Assembly (NCBI RefSeq): GCF_000812565.1
Contig: NZ_JTAM01000020.1
Span: 17,856-81,855, forward strand
Direction: 5' to 3'
Origin: Flammeovirga sp. OC4
GTDB taxonomy: Bacteria > Bacteroidota > Bacteroidia > Cytophagales > Flammeovirgaceae
Length of the DNA stretch: 64,000 nt
Shown here: positions 45,833 through 55,981 of the stretch, in pieces
How the letters are laid out: the number at the start of each line of letters is the position of its first letter
How positions within the stretch are numbered: position 1 is the first letter of the stretch
Made by a program: the position numbers and the translations under genes
Notes under the pieces: generated by a model
What the model saw: only the letters and a program-made list of their open reading frames with translations
Told to the model about the DNA's origin: nothing
Database searches by the model: none

Positions 45833-47377
45833 TTAATAGCCAGGGTTTTGGTCGTCAGCATTAATTTTTAAGTTGGTGTTGATTTCAGCCATTGGAATCG
45901 GAAGCAACATCGCCTTTTCAGGGTTTTCATACAGAAGGTCAAATTCTTGAAAGCCGTCTTCTGCAATTCTGTTGTTGTGTACATCAATCACCTCAGTTTT
46001 GAAGTAGTCCAAACCTCTTCGTCTGTTTCTATACCAAGCACCACCTTCACCTAATAGTTCATATTGATACTCTCTCATGATTCTGCTTCTAAATTCATCT
46101 TGTGATAATCCGCTCCAATTTTCAGGAGCAACGCCATCACCGCCCGCAGAGTTTCTTGCTCTTGAAATTACCTCATTGACATAAACTTCAGCAGCGGCAG
46201 GGCCATCTACTTCATTCGTGATTTCAGCCAGCATCAATAACAATTCAGCATAACGCATCACCACAAAGTTGGCATCTGAATAAGGTGTTGGTGTTTGAGG
46301 GTCTGTAATCCAATGTTTGGCTACAAACGGGAATGCTTTACTTTTAGAAGTACGGTCTACCATAGGGTAAATTTTCTGTTCACCTGCTTCGCTGCCATCT
46401 GCATTGTATTTGGTGTAATTGTACATGATAGTGGCTTCAAAACGAGGGTCATTCGGGTATTGGTTTTGATGGTAATCAATCAATTCTGGATTTAACAGAA
46501 TTCTACCCCACGATTGCCCAATGAATGCATTACTCGGCGTATGTAAACGGATGACATTTCCGCTATTGGCTTGATTGTATTGAATCTCAAAAATAGCCTC
46601 CGAGTTGTTATTTCTACTGCCAGATTCCCACAAAGAATTAAAATCACTCACCAACGTATATTTTCCATAGACTTTCAATGCTTCATCCTTTGCCATTGCC
46701 CAATAGGGTGAACCACTGGTTTCATTACCTGCCAGCGTCATGTACACTTGAGCTAAAAGCATGTTTGCCGCTTCTTTAGCAGGTCTACCGATGGTTTGCA
46801 CACCGTTTTCATACAGGTGCTCTTCCGCAATTTTCAAGTCTTCAATAATTACATTGTAAATACTGTCAGTTGCCACTCTTGGTGCATGCAATGTCTCACT
46901 GTCCACACCTTGAAGTCTCAATGGTACATCACCGTAAAGTCTTACCAAATTGAAATACACTAGTGCTCTTAAAAAGTGGGTTTGCCCTAATTCATTCAAT
47001 ACCGCCTCAGAAGGTTCTGGTTGAAACTCTTTGATGCCTTGAATGGTTGAATTGGCTCTATTGATAGAGGTGTACGAAGCCTTCCAAACGTTTTCTACAA
47101 AAGTAAGATTTGGAAGTGGATTGAGTGAAGCAATACCGTTCTGATCTTGATTTCTACTGGACTGAAACATACCGGAGTGGAAGTTGGTCAGTTGTATTAA
47201 ATCAGAACTGTAATAAGTAAAACCGGCAAGAGAAGAGTAGATACCATTCACTGCTGTTTTTACACCTTCATCTGTGATAAAAAGGTTTTCATCACTCAAA
47301 AAAGGAGGGTCTTCTTTATAACAACTTGAGGTTGCAATAAGTAAGGAGGCCAAGAATAGGATTAATCTATTTTTCAT
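45833..47377 (-). CDS. susD: SusD/RagB-family glycan-binding lipoprotein
   Basis: The start at 47377 (MKNRLILFLASLL) follows the SusC stop by 10 bases. An upstream ATG at 47401 would overlap SusC and displace the signal. The lipobox is ATSSC, followed by YKEDPPFLSDEN. TPR-like helices and conserved SusD segments are visible: FLRALVYFNLVRLYGDVPL, RYAELLLMLAEITNEV and the ending LPIPMAEINTN. It caps the SusC transporter and captures the oligosaccharide at the cell surface. Confidence 0.95.
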   Translation of the reverse strand: MKNRLILFLASLLIATSSCYKEDPPFLSDENLFITDEGVKTAVNGIYSSLAGFTYYSSDLIQLTNFHSGMFQSSRNQDQNGIASLNPLPNLTFVENVWKASYTSINRANSTIQGIKEFQPEPSEAVLNELGQTHFLRALVYFNLVRLYGDVPLRLQGVDSETLHAPRVATDSIYNVIIEDLKIAEEHLYENGVQTIGRPAKEAANMLLAQVYMTLAGNETSGSPYWAMAKDEALKVYGKYTLVSDFNSLWESGSRNNNSEAIFEIQYNQANSGNVIRLHTPSNAFIGQSWGRILLNPELIDYHQNQYPNDPRFEATIMYNYTKYNADGSEAGEQKIYPMVDRTSKSKAFPFVAKHWITDPQTPTPYSDANFVVMRYAELLLMLAEITNEVDGPAAAEVYVNEVISRARNSAGGDGVAPENWSGLSQDEFRSRIMREYQYELLGEGGAWYRNRRRGLDYFKTEVIDVHNNRIAEDGFQEFDLLYENPEKAMLLPIPMAEINTNLKINADDQNPGY

Positions 47378-47387
47378 AAGAATTGAT

Positions 47388-50300
47388 TTAGAAAGTGACA
47401 TTAAGACCTAATGAAAATGATCTGGCGTTAGGGAATGAATTCCAGTCAACGCCCATGATGCTTCCATCGCCCATGAATGTTGTCAATTCAGGATCATAAC
47501 CAGAGTAATTGGTCAGCGTAAATAAGTTTCTTCCCGCAAAGAAGACATTCATACGTTCAATAGTTCCTGAGTTGAGTGGAATATCATACCCAATAGTAAG
47601 GTTGGCTAACCTAACGTAGCTTCCGTCTTCCACAATTCGGTCTGTAAATACCGTAGGGTCATTGTGCCCTAGCCTTGGTGAAGTGGCATTGGTGTCGCCA
47701 GGTCTCCATGCATTATAAAACGCTTCAGGTCTTACATTTTTGTTGGTTTGATAGGCATCTGTTTCAATCAGAAGGTTACCATTGACAATGTCGTTTCCGT
47801 AGGCACCCGTAAACAAGGCACTCACCGTGAGGTTTTTGTAAGTAACTTTTGTATTGAAACCAAAAGTGAAGGTAGGATTAGGATCACCGATAACAGTCAT
47901 GTCGTTAGTATCAATATTTCCGTCTCCATTTTGATCAACAAAGGCGATATCACCAGCTTCGGGTGTATTACCATTGACGGTAGGTCCATTGGCTGCAGCT
48001 TCTTCCGTTTGGTAAATACCATTGGTTTTATAGCCCCAGAATACACCAACCGGTTGTCCTTGCATAAAGATGTTTGCAGGTTGCTTGAAGTAGGTTCCCG
48101 ATGAAATGTTATTGCCTAAGTAATACGAAGCCATTTGTTCTTGGCCATCGATATAGACAGGTGCTTCAGGGATGCCTAGCTCTAAAACTTTTGTTCTCAC
48201 GAAGGAAATATTACCACCTACAGTGATTGTCCAGTCTTTCTTGGCATAAGCCACAGTCTCCAACATCAAATCGATCCCTTTATTTTCAATCGAACCTCTG
48301 TTGGTCAAATAAGCTGTAAAACCCGTTGAAGGTGGAATTTGCACTTGCTGTAATAAATCATCTGTTGTTTTGTAATACGCATCAATTGATCCATAGATTT
48401 TTCCACCTAAGAAACCAAAGTCCAAACCGACGTTGGATTGTTGTGTTGTTTCCCATCTCAGTTCAGGGTTGGCAATGTTGTTCGGTCCGGCACCAATAAG
48501 GATATTATTATTGTAATCGGTATAATAAACAATGCCGTAATTGTTGAAAGTTTGATAAGGAGTGATTCCCTGATTACCTGTTAAGCCCCAAGAACCTCTT
48601 AATTTAAGATTAGAAACAATGTCACTTGATTTCAAGAAGCTCTCTTCAGAAATATGCCATGCAGCGGCAGCAGAAGGGAAGTAACCAAATTGATTTTTTT
48701 CCTTGAATTTTGAAGAACCATCGGCTCTCATCGTAGCAGTCAGCGTATATTTATTATCATACGTATACGTGAATCTTCCCAAACCTGAAAGCAATTGTTC
48801 AGTGCTTGTCAACTCAGTATAAGGTCTTACGATGGTCTGTCCCAAATGAGGAGCTCTTGCCTTTAAGGAATGAACAGGGAAATTCTCTGACTCTGAATTA
48901 CTTTGCGTACTTGATATTCCATCTACAACGAAGCCAATTACGGCATCAATTCTATGTTTCTTATTGAATTTTTTATTGAACATCAATAGATTATCAATAG
49001 TATAAGAGTAGCGGTTTAAGCCAGAAATACCTAATGCTCCGTTGGTTTGACTACCTTTCTGCGTATTTTTTCCATACCAGATCGAACGGTCTTTACTTCT
49101 AAAATTCGTACCAGCTCTGACTTGGTATTTGAAGTGTTTGCTGAATGAATAGGTAGCGTTTAAAGAAGCAAATAATTTTAATTCATTGGTCAAATCTTCA
49201 TAGTCTTGAATAAATGAAAGTGGACTTGATAAACCGATGTCTGAGATTGAAGCATCATTTTCATAAATCGGTTGAAAGTTGACGACTGACTTTGAGAAAG
49301 AACGGCTACTTCCACCTTTTGAGCCACTTTGAGCAAACTGTCCTTGTGAGTAGAAAGCGGACATTCTAGCATCCACTTTTAATTTATTGGTAAGATTACT
49401 CTGAAGGTTCATTCTCAGGTCACCACTTTTCATATTGGAGTTTTCCACAATTCCGTTCAAATCATTAAACCCGCCAGAGATGTAGTATTTCGTTTTGTCA
49501 GTACCGCCCGAAGCCGAAATTTGTCCCATTGTACTTACACCAGGCTGATAGATTTCATCTTGCCAATTGACTTGTGTTAGAGGAGTAGGATTTATATTTC
49601 CATTTTCGAGAGCATAAATGTTGCCTCCTTCCAAATGATATTTTGGTTGCAGCCCTTTTAGAATCGCAACTTCATTGGTCATTTGTGCATAAGTGGGCGC
49701 ATCGAGTAATTGAATCTTTTTGGAAATTGTTGAAACTTCAGAACTGACAAATGCGTTGATTTTGGCAGCTCCTTTACTTCCTTTTTTAGTTGTAATTAAT
49801 ACGACGCCGTTAGCACCTCTTGAACCATAAATAGCCGTTGCCGATGCATCTTTCAACACTTCAATCGATTCAATATCTCTAGGGTTGATGCCCGCCAAAC
49901 CGTTTTGCACGCCTTGATCCTCATTGCCATCCTGGAAAGCATTATTAGTATCTTCACCAGCAGAACTGATCACAATACCATCTACAATGTAAAGCGGTTC
50001 GTTGTTACCACGAAGGGAATTCACCCCTCTAATTTTCACACTGATTCCACCTCCTGGTTGACCAATGTTGTTTGTTACCTGCACGCCTGCCATTCTACCT
50101 TGAAGCAAACCGTCTACACTTTGATACTGTCTTACCACGTCATCAGATTCCTTCAATTGGGATACAGCACCTGTAAGGTCACTGGCATTTTGACTACCAT
50201 AACCTACTACCACGATTTCATCGAGTAATTCTAAATCTTCTTTAAGTGTCACATCGAGATTGTGGAGAGAGGTATCAAATGGGTTGACTTCAATTCTTTG

Positions 50301-50552
50301 CGTTTTCATTCCAATAAACGAGAAAACCAATGTCGTTTCCTTTTCTAATTGGATTTTAAACTTGCCGTTAAAATCAGTTTTTGCTCCTTTTCTTGTTTCT
50401 CTATCATATACATTCACTCCGGGTAAAGTAATACCATTTTCATCTTTTACTATACCTTCTACAGTATAGTTTTCTTGATTTTGTGCAAAAGAGAAGTTGA
50501 TAGTATAAAGAAACAAAATCAGAGTTGAGAGTATAAATTTATACTGCTTCAT
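47388..50552 (-). CDS. susC: SusC/RagA-family TonB-dependent transporter
   Basis: The 1,054-residue product has a signal peptide (to about residue 23), a carboxypeptidase-regulatory-like domain (VEGIVKDENGITLPGVNVY) and the TonB box and start of the plug (EIVVVGYGSQ, DLTGAVSQL). The SusC signature (DGLLQGRMAGVQVTN, SIEVLKDASATAIYGSRGAN) and a large beta-barrel ending LGLNVTF follow. It imports oligosaccharides across the outer membrane with SusD. It is the first gene of the minus-strand operon, divergent from the GH3 gene. Confidence 0.96.
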   Translation of the reverse strand: MKQYKFILSTLILFLYTINFSFAQNQENYTVEGIVKDENGITLPGVNVYDRETRKGAKTDFNGKFKIQLEKETTLVFSFIGMKTQRIEVNPFDTSLHNLDVTLKEDLELLDEIVVVGYGSQNASDLTGAVSQLKESDDVVRQYQSVDGLLQGRMAGVQVTNNIGQPGGGISVKIRGVNSLRGNNEPLYIVDGIVISSAGEDTNNAFQDGNEDQGVQNGLAGINPRDIESIEVLKDASATAIYGSRGANGVVLITTKKGSKGAAKINAFVSSEVSTISKKIQLLDAPTYAQMTNEVAILKGLQPKYHLEGGNIYALENGNINPTPLTQVNWQDEIYQPGVSTMGQISASGGTDKTKYYISGGFNDLNGIVENSNMKSGDLRMNLQSNLTNKLKVDARMSAFYSQGQFAQSGSKGGSSRSFSKSVVNFQPIYENDASISDIGLSSPLSFIQDYEDLTNELKLFASLNATYSFSKHFKYQVRAGTNFRSKDRSIWYGKNTQKGSQTNGALGISGLNRYSYTIDNLLMFNKKFNKKHRIDAVIGFVVDGISSTQSNSESENFPVHSLKARAPHLGQTIVRPYTELTSTEQLLSGLGRFTYTYDNKYTLTATMRADGSSKFKEKNQFGYFPSAAAAWHISEESFLKSSDIVSNLKLRGSWGLTGNQGITPYQTFNNYGIVYYTDYNNNILIGAGPNNIANPELRWETTQQSNVGLDFGFLGGKIYGSIDAYYKTTDDLLQQVQIPPSTGFTAYLTNRGSIENKGIDLMLETVAYAKKDWTITVGGNISFVRTKVLELGIPEAPVYIDGQEQMASYYLGNNISSGTYFKQPANIFMQGQPVGVFWGYKTNGIYQTEEAAANGPTVNGNTPEAGDIAFVDQNGDGNIDTNDMTVIGDPNPTFTFGFNTKVTYKNLTVSALFTGAYGNDIVNGNLLIETDAYQTNKNVRPEAFYNAWRPGDTNATSPRLGHNDPTVFTDRIVEDGSYVRLANLTIGYDIPLNSGTIERMNVFFAGRNLFTLTNYSGYDPELTTFMGDGSIMGVDWNSFPNARSFSLGLNVTF

Positions 50553-50997
50553 ATTCGTATTTGTTTTACAGTAGACCTTTAAGAAAAGTACTACTGAGAG
50601 TATCTTTAGTTATAAAAAAAATAGTTATCAGATCGTGCTGATAAAATGTAGTATAGTATGAGTTTAGCGTTTGAACTCATCCATTATAAGCGATCATTTC
50701 ATTCCATTTCGTAGTATCTTTTCATTCCAAAATTACTGTTTTTTAATTAAACTTTATTAATCCATTGTGTTAATGTTCTACTGCAATGATATAAAGTGTA
50801 CTTCAAACGCTAGTATGATGAATAGTTCCCGGAGGTTTGAAAATAGTTCAATGTTAAAAAATCGACTTAAAACCATCTAAATCAGTGTTTATTGTTATTT
50901 ATGTACATTTCTTAAACCTATCTCATAGAACTCTTTTCAGAGTATTAAGAATTATTTCTGAACCTCCTTATAAAGAATAATCAAGAGCTTTGTGAAC
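50553..50997. promoter_or_regulatory. Divergent regulatory region of the PUL
   Basis: The 445 bases between susC (minus) and GH3 (plus) hold no gene. TAGCGTTTGAA (50665-50675) and its inverse TTCAAACGCTA (50802-50812) form an operator-like pair 137 bases apart. A minus-strand -7-like site (CAAAATTA at 50728-50735, reading TAATTTTG) lies between them. They are the best candidates for regulator binding; no matching -33 element was found. Confidence 0.5.
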
Positions 50998-53403
50998 ATG
51001 AATTATTATTTTTTTGGTGAGACTATGAGAAGATTAATGAGTGGTATCATCATTCTAGCAATGGCATATGGCATGATGTCGTGTGAGACAAGAGCTAGTA
51101 ATGATCAACCGATTTACAAAAACAGTGAAGCAACTGTTGAAGATAGGATAGCAGACTTGATGTCTAAAATGACATTAGAGGAAAAAGTGGCTCAGATGGC
51201 ACAATATGTTGGTTTAGAACATATGAAAAAGGCAGAGGAAGACCTGTCGCCAGAAGAGTTGCATAATAATGATGCATTAGGTTTTTATCCTGGTTTGCAT
51301 TCTTCGGATATTGCAAAAATGACCGAAGAAGGTAAAATAGGTTCTTTTTTACATGTAATCTCTGCAAAGGAGGCCAATCACCTTCAAGGTTTAGCAATGA
51401 AATCTCGTTTACAGATTCCTTTATTAATAGGTATCGACGCGATTCATGGTAATGGCTTAAATTATGGGGCAACGATCTACCCTACGCCAATTGGTTTGGC
51501 CAGTACATTTGATGAGGAATTATCATACAGAGTAGGTAAAGAAACGGCAAAAGAAATGAGAGCAACGGGTTCTCATTGGGCATTTACACCGAATATTGAC
51601 ATTGCAAGAGATGCTCGTTGGGGGCGTGTAGGTGAAACATTTGGCGAAGATCCTTACCTAGTAGGTAATATGGGTGTGGAAATGATCAAAGGTTTCCAGC
51701 AAGGTGATTTTACAGGTGATGAAAAAGTAATAGCTTGTGCAAAACATCTTATCGGTGGTGGTGAACCACTGAACGGTACAAATGCTTCTCCATTAGACCT
51801 TTCTATGCGATCTATCCGTGAAGTGCATTTACCTCCTTACAGAAGAGCAGTACAAGAAGCGAATGTGTTCTCTATTATGACAGCACATAACGAAGTGAAT
51901 GGCATTCCTTGTCACTCCAGCAAAGAGTTTATGACAGACATTGTGAGAAAGGAATATGGGTTTGAAGGTTTTTATGTATCAGATTGGATGGACATTGAGC
52001 GTATTCATACGTTACATGGTCAAGCAGAGAGTTTAGATGACGCTTTCCGTATGTCAGTGAACAATGGTATGGACATGCACATGCACGGTCCTAAGTTTAC
52101 GGAATCAATTGTTGAAGCTGTAAAAAAAGGAATTGTACCTGAAGAAAGAGTAAATGATGCTTGTGCAATGATTTTAGAAGTGAAATTCCGTTTAGGGCTT
52201 TTTGAAAATCCTTATGTATTAGAAGAGAAGGCAGAAGAGGTAGTTTTCAATCAAGAACACCAAGCAACAGCTTTAGAGATTGCAAGAAAGTCGATTGTAT
52301 TATTAAAGAACGATGGTATTTTACCTTTACCGAAAAACAAATACAAGAAAGTATTTATTACTGGACCAAATGCTAACAACGAAACAATTTTGGGTGACTG
52401 GCACTGGTATCAGCCTGAAGATAGAATCATAACGGTGAAAGAAGGTTTGGAAGCAGTAGCAAAAGACAAAGGTTTTGAGTTGGATTATTATAACAGTGGT
52501 GAAATCATTGGTAAGACAACAGACAAAGCCATTTCTACAGCAGCATCAAAAGCTTCTAAGGCAGATATTGCCATTGTAGTAGTAGGTGAGAACTCGTTAC
52601 GTTATGATTGGAAAAACAAGACGTGTGGAGAAAATACAGATAGAGCGCATATCAATCTTCCAGGTCGTCAGTTAGAATTGATCAAAGCGATCAAGAAAAC
52701 GGGAACGCCAGTAGTAGCAGTATTAGTAAACGGTAGACCGATTGGTGAAGAGTGGTTAGAAGATAACATGAGTGCAGTTTTAGAGGCATGGGAACCAGGT
52801 AGTTTTGGAGGTCAGGCGATTACTGAGATCTTATTTGGTGATGTGAACCCTACAGCAAAATTACCAATCACAGTGCCTCGTACAGTTGGTCAAGTGAAAC
52901 TATATTATAATCACAAGCCTTCGCATTACTTCCATAAGTATAAGTTTACGAACAAAGATCCATTATATGCGTTCGGTTTTGGTTTGTCTTATACAAAATA
53001 TGAAATTAGAAATGTAGCTTTAGATAAATCAAAAATCAAAGGTGATGATACATTTACAGTGACTTGTAATGTGAAAAACGTGGGTAAAGAAGACGGTGAA
53101 GAAACGGTACAGGTATATATTAGAGATGATTATTCATCAGTTACTCGTCCGGTAAAAGAATTAAAAGCGTATAAAAAAGTAGCTTTAAAAGCAGGGGAAT
53201 CAAAATCGCTATCGTTTGAATTAACGACACAAGATTTGGCTTTCTTTGATCAAAATATGGAATGGGGTGTAGAAAAAGGAGCGTTCACAATTATGGTAGG
53301 TAACTCATCAAGAGATAAAGACCTGAAGAAAGTGAAGCTTGAAGTAAGTGAAACGAAGAAGTTGAACTTAAACGATTACAAACCTAATTATCCATCGTTA
53401 TAA
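50998..53403 (+). CDS. Glycoside hydrolase family 3, BglX-like
   Basis: The start lies between 50992 (GTG) and 51025. The latter gives the cleanest lipoprotein signal (MRRLMSGIIILAMAYGMMSC). The GH3 barrel contains FTPNIDIARDARWGRVGETF, CAKHLIGGGEP and the nucleophile in FYVSDWMDIERI (about 329). The C-terminal domain has LPGRQLELIKAI and a fibronectin-III-like tail. It resembles beta-glucosidases of the BglX type, but specificity within GH3 is hard to predict. It is lipid-anchored, so probably periplasmic or surface-facing. It is the first gene of the plus-strand half of the PUL. Confidence 0.9.
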   Translation: MNYYFFGETMRRLMSGIIILAMAYGMMSCETRASNDQPIYKNSEATVEDRIADLMSKMTLEEKVAQMAQYVGLEHMKKAEEDLSPEELHNNDALGFYPGLHSSDIAKMTEEGKIGSFLHVISAKEANHLQGLAMKSRLQIPLLIGIDAIHGNGLNYGATIYPTPIGLASTFDEELSYRVGKETAKEMRATGSHWAFTPNIDIARDARWGRVGETFGEDPYLVGNMGVEMIKGFQQGDFTGDEKVIACAKHLIGGGEPLNGTNASPLDLSMRSIREVHLPPYRRAVQEANVFSIMTAHNEVNGIPCHSSKEFMTDIVRKEYGFEGFYVSDWMDIERIHTLHGQAESLDDAFRMSVNNGMDMHMHGPKFTESIVEAVKKGIVPEERVNDACAMILEVKFRLGLFENPYVLEEKAEEVVFNQEHQATALEIARKSIVLLKNDGILPLPKNKYKKVFITGPNANNETILGDWHWYQPEDRIITVKEGLEAVAKDKGFELDYYNSGEIIGKTTDKAISTAASKASKADIAIVVVGENSLRYDWKNKTCGENTDRAHINLPGRQLELIKAIKKTGTPVVAVLVNGRPIGEEWLEDNMSAVLEAWEPGSFGGQAITEILFGDVNPTAKLPITVPRTVGQVKLYYNHKPSHYFHKYKFTNKDPLYAFGFGLSYTKYEIRNVALDKSKIKGDDTFTVTCNVKNVGKEDGEETVQVYIRDDYSSVTRPVKELKAYKKVALKAGESKSLSFELTTQDLAFFDQNMEWGVEKGAFTIMVGNSSRDKDLKKVKLEVSETKKLNLNDYKPNYPSL

Positions 53404-53405
53404 CC

Positions 53406-53527
53406 GTAGGGGCAGACCTATGTGTCTGCCCACCGTTCGATAATAAAATATTTTTATATACCTATAAATTACGTATTTTTTGGATGTATAAATGTAAACA
53501 CGGGTAGACACATAGGTCTACCCCTAC
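53406..53527. repeat. Pair of inverted 26-bp palindromic repeats
   Basis: GTAGGGGCAGACCTATGTGT (start of the unit at 53406-53431) and an inverted copy (53502-53527) face each other between the GH3 and esterase genes. Each unit is itself palindromic (GGGCAGAC/GTCTGCCC), and the pair can form one long stem. The second ends 7 bases before the esterase start. Confidence 0.85.
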
Positions 53528-53534
53528 AAGGTGA

Positions 53535-54464
53535 ATGACAATGAAACGAATATTATTACTACTAATCAGCTTCTTTATTTCTTTTACAATTCAAGCCCAA
53601 AATGCAAGTCCTGATGAAAAAGTGACTTATAGAGATTTGGACTCTTTGCAATTGAAACTTCATATTTTTAAACCTAAAAAAATGGCATCATCGAAAGGTG
53701 CAGTGGTTTTGATTCACGGCGGAGGTTGGAACAGTGGAAGTCCTTCAGCTTTTTATTCGCAAGCAAGACATTTGGCAGATAGAGGGTTAGTTGTTTTTTG
53801 TCCGGAATACAGAGTAAGAAAAAGAAATAACACCACTATTTTTGAAGCCGTAGAAGACGTACAAATTGCAATGCGATATGTGAGAAAACATGCCAAAAAA
53901 TATGGAGCAAATCCGAACAAAATAGTAGTTGGAGGTGGGTCTGCAGGTGGGCAACTCGCTTTAAGCTTAGCTTTTATTGAACCTTTAACGAATGGAGTCA
54001 AAGCAAAAGATTACAAACCTAATTTGTTGATTTTATTTAATCCAGTAATGGGAATGAGTAAAGAAGGATATGCACATCGGTTAGTGGCAAAAGAATTAGA
54101 GGAGAAAGGAAGAACTTGGCAGTCGTTTAGCCCTCGTCAGAATATTCATAAAAGTTTCCCAGATATGTTAGTGATGTTGGGAGATAGAGATAAAGTCATT
54201 CCATTGCCTTTAGCCAAAGATGTACAATCAAAATGTGAAGCACTCGGCGTAAAATGTGAGATGAAAGTCTATGAAGGTGCTGAACACTCGTTCTTTAATG
54301 AAGGCTATTGGAGGAAAAAAGGATATAAAAAGGGTACAATCAATAGATGGTACTATGAAACAATGCAGGAAATGGATGATTTCTTGGTGACTGAAGGTTA
54401 TTTAGAAGGAAGTTTTGAATTCAACATTCCTGAAAAAGCCATTTATCCGGTACGATTGAAATAG
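53535..54464 (+). CDS. Alpha/beta-hydrolase esterase (carbohydrate-esterase-like)
   Basis: The 309-residue product has a signal peptide (to about residue 22, IQAQ). The fold shows an oxyanion motif HGGGWNSG (61-68), the nucleophile elbow GGGSAGGQ (Ser136), an acid residue in GDRDKVIP (Asp219) and the catalytic His in AEHSFF (His251). This is the BD-FAE/acetyl-esterase type, often found in xylan and pectin PULs, where it removes acetyl or feruloyl groups. Here it sits between GH3 and sulfatase genes, consistent with debranching of the same glycan. The exact ester is unknown. Confidence 0.85.
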   Translation: MTMKRILLLLISFFISFTIQAQNASPDEKVTYRDLDSLQLKLHIFKPKKMASSKGAVVLIHGGGWNSGSPSAFYSQARHLADRGLVVFCPEYRVRKRNNTTIFEAVEDVQIAMRYVRKHAKKYGANPNKIVVGGGSAGGQLALSLAFIEPLTNGVKAKDYKPNLLILFNPVMGMSKEGYAHRLVAKELEEKGRTWQSFSPRQNIHKSFPDMLVMLGDRDKVIPLPLAKDVQSKCEALGVKCEMKVYEGAEHSFFNEGYWRKKGYKKGTINRWYYETMQEMDDFLVTEGYLEGSFEFNIPEKAIYPVRLK

Positions 54465-54526
54465 GTTTAGTACAAGTGTTTTGAGCACCATAGTTAAAAC
54501 TATAGGCAGGTATTAATTTGAAACAC

Positions 54527-54552
54527 GGGTAGACACGTAGGTCTACCCCTAC
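54527..54552. repeat. 26-bp palindromic repeat
   Basis: This is a copy of the unit at 53502-53527 (GGGTAGACACGTAGGTCTAC core), placed 16 bases before the sulfatase start. Confidence 0.85.
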
Positions 54553-54567
54553 ATAAAAACAAACGAA

Positions 54568-55980
54568 ATGAAAAATATATACAACATCATTTTTCTTTTA
54601 CTGTTCAGTAATGTGCTTTGGGCACAAGAGAAGAAAAATGTTTTGATTTTTTTAGTAGATGATCTGGGGTATTTCGATATTTCGCATCACGATGCAGATT
54701 TTTATGAAACACCTAACATTGATCAGTTAGCTCAAGAAGGAGTTGATTTTACCAATGCATACGTGGCTCACCCAAGGTGTTTGCCTTCAAGATATGCTTT
54801 GCAAACAGGACGTTATCCAGCAAGAGCGGGCATTCCTGCCAAAAATGAAAATACGATCAAGGGTAAGAAGTTTTATGACAATGAAAAAACAATCGGTCAG
54901 GCTTTTAAAGACCAAGGATATCATACGTATTTTGCTGGAAAATGGCATTTGGGTCATGAAGAGGATGAATGGCCTCACAATAAAGGATATGATATTAATG
55001 TAGCAGGATGTGCTGCTGGTGCTCCTCAATCGTATTTTTACCCTTATAACGTTCCTAAAAATCCAAAGAAAATTGGTAAAGGGCATGGTAAAATTATTGG
55101 ATTGGATGAAGGTGAAGAAGGAGAGTATTTAACGGACCGTTTGACGGATGAGACGATTAAATTCTTAGATGCTGATCATAATGGAAAACCTTTCTTTGCA
55201 GTATTGAGCCACTATGGGGTACACACTCCTTTCCAGGCAAAAAAGAAAGACATCAAGAAGTACAAAACGAAGTTAGAAGGAATGACCTTTGAAGGGCCTG
55301 AATACACCAAGCAGGATGGCATGATGAAAATGCACCAAAACAATCCTGTTTACGGTGCAATGGTGGCTTCAGTAGATGAAAGTTTGGGTAGAATTGTAAA
55401 GGCTTTGAAAGAAAAAGGTTTATATAAAAATACAATTATTGTCTTCACTTCAGACCACGGAGGATTGTCCAACAGAGGTTTGAATAGCAACAGAGATTTA
55501 GCCACTTCTAACCTTCCATTAAGAGCAGGAAAAGGGCATACTTATGAAGGTGGAACCAAAGTACCGTTGATTTTTGGTGGGGCGAAGATCTCTAAGCATG
55601 GTGTTGTCGATCAAGTGACAACGAACACGGATTTATACCCTACATTACTTGATCTTTGTGGGTTAAATCTTTATCCTACAGAGCATTTAGATGGAATTAG
55701 CATTAAGGAAAACATCAAAAAAGGTAAGACAAAAGACAGAACAATATTCTGGCATTCGCCGAAGGCAAGACCTAACTCAACCGGAGATATACATGTAACG
55801 GTAGCAAGAGATGGCGACTTCAAAATGATGTACTTTTACAAAGAAGAACGCTATGAGTTGTATAACCTGAAGAAGGATCCTTACGAAACCAAAAATATCT
55901 ACAATGCCAACGATCCAAAGTCAAAACAAATGGCTCAAATGATTACTTCTTGGATTGCAGAAACAAAAGCTTCTATCTAA
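54568..55980 (+). CDS. Sulfatase (formylglycine-dependent, arylsulfatase A-like)
   Basis: The 470-residue product has a signal peptide (to about residue 20, VLWAQ). Active-site elements are FLVDDLGYFD, the formylglycine precursor RCLPSRYALQTGR (Cys71, C-x-P-S-R), GKWHLGH and FTSDHGGLSN. The Cys must be converted to formylglycine by a maturase encoded elsewhere. It removes sulfate esters from an oligosaccharide in the periplasm. The next sulfatase gene starts one base after its stop codon, so both are co-translated. Confidence 0.93.
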   Translation: MKNIYNIIFLLLFSNVLWAQEKKNVLIFLVDDLGYFDISHHDADFYETPNIDQLAQEGVDFTNAYVAHPRCLPSRYALQTGRYPARAGIPAKNENTIKGKKFYDNEKTIGQAFKDQGYHTYFAGKWHLGHEEDEWPHNKGYDINVAGCAAGAPQSYFYPYNVPKNPKKIGKGHGKIIGLDEGEEGEYLTDRLTDETIKFLDADHNGKPFFAVLSHYGVHTPFQAKKKDIKKYKTKLEGMTFEGPEYTKQDGMMKMHQNNPVYGAMVASVDESLGRIVKALKEKGLYKNTIIVFTSDHGGLSNRGLNSNRDLATSNLPLRAGKGHTYEGGTKVPLIFGGAKISKHGVVDQVTTNTDLYPTLLDLCGLNLYPTEHLDGISIKENIKKGKTKDRTIFWHSPKARPNSTGDIHVTVARDGDFKMMYFYKEERYELYNLKKDPYETKNIYNANDPKSKQMAQMITSWIAETKASI

Positions 55981-55981
55981 A

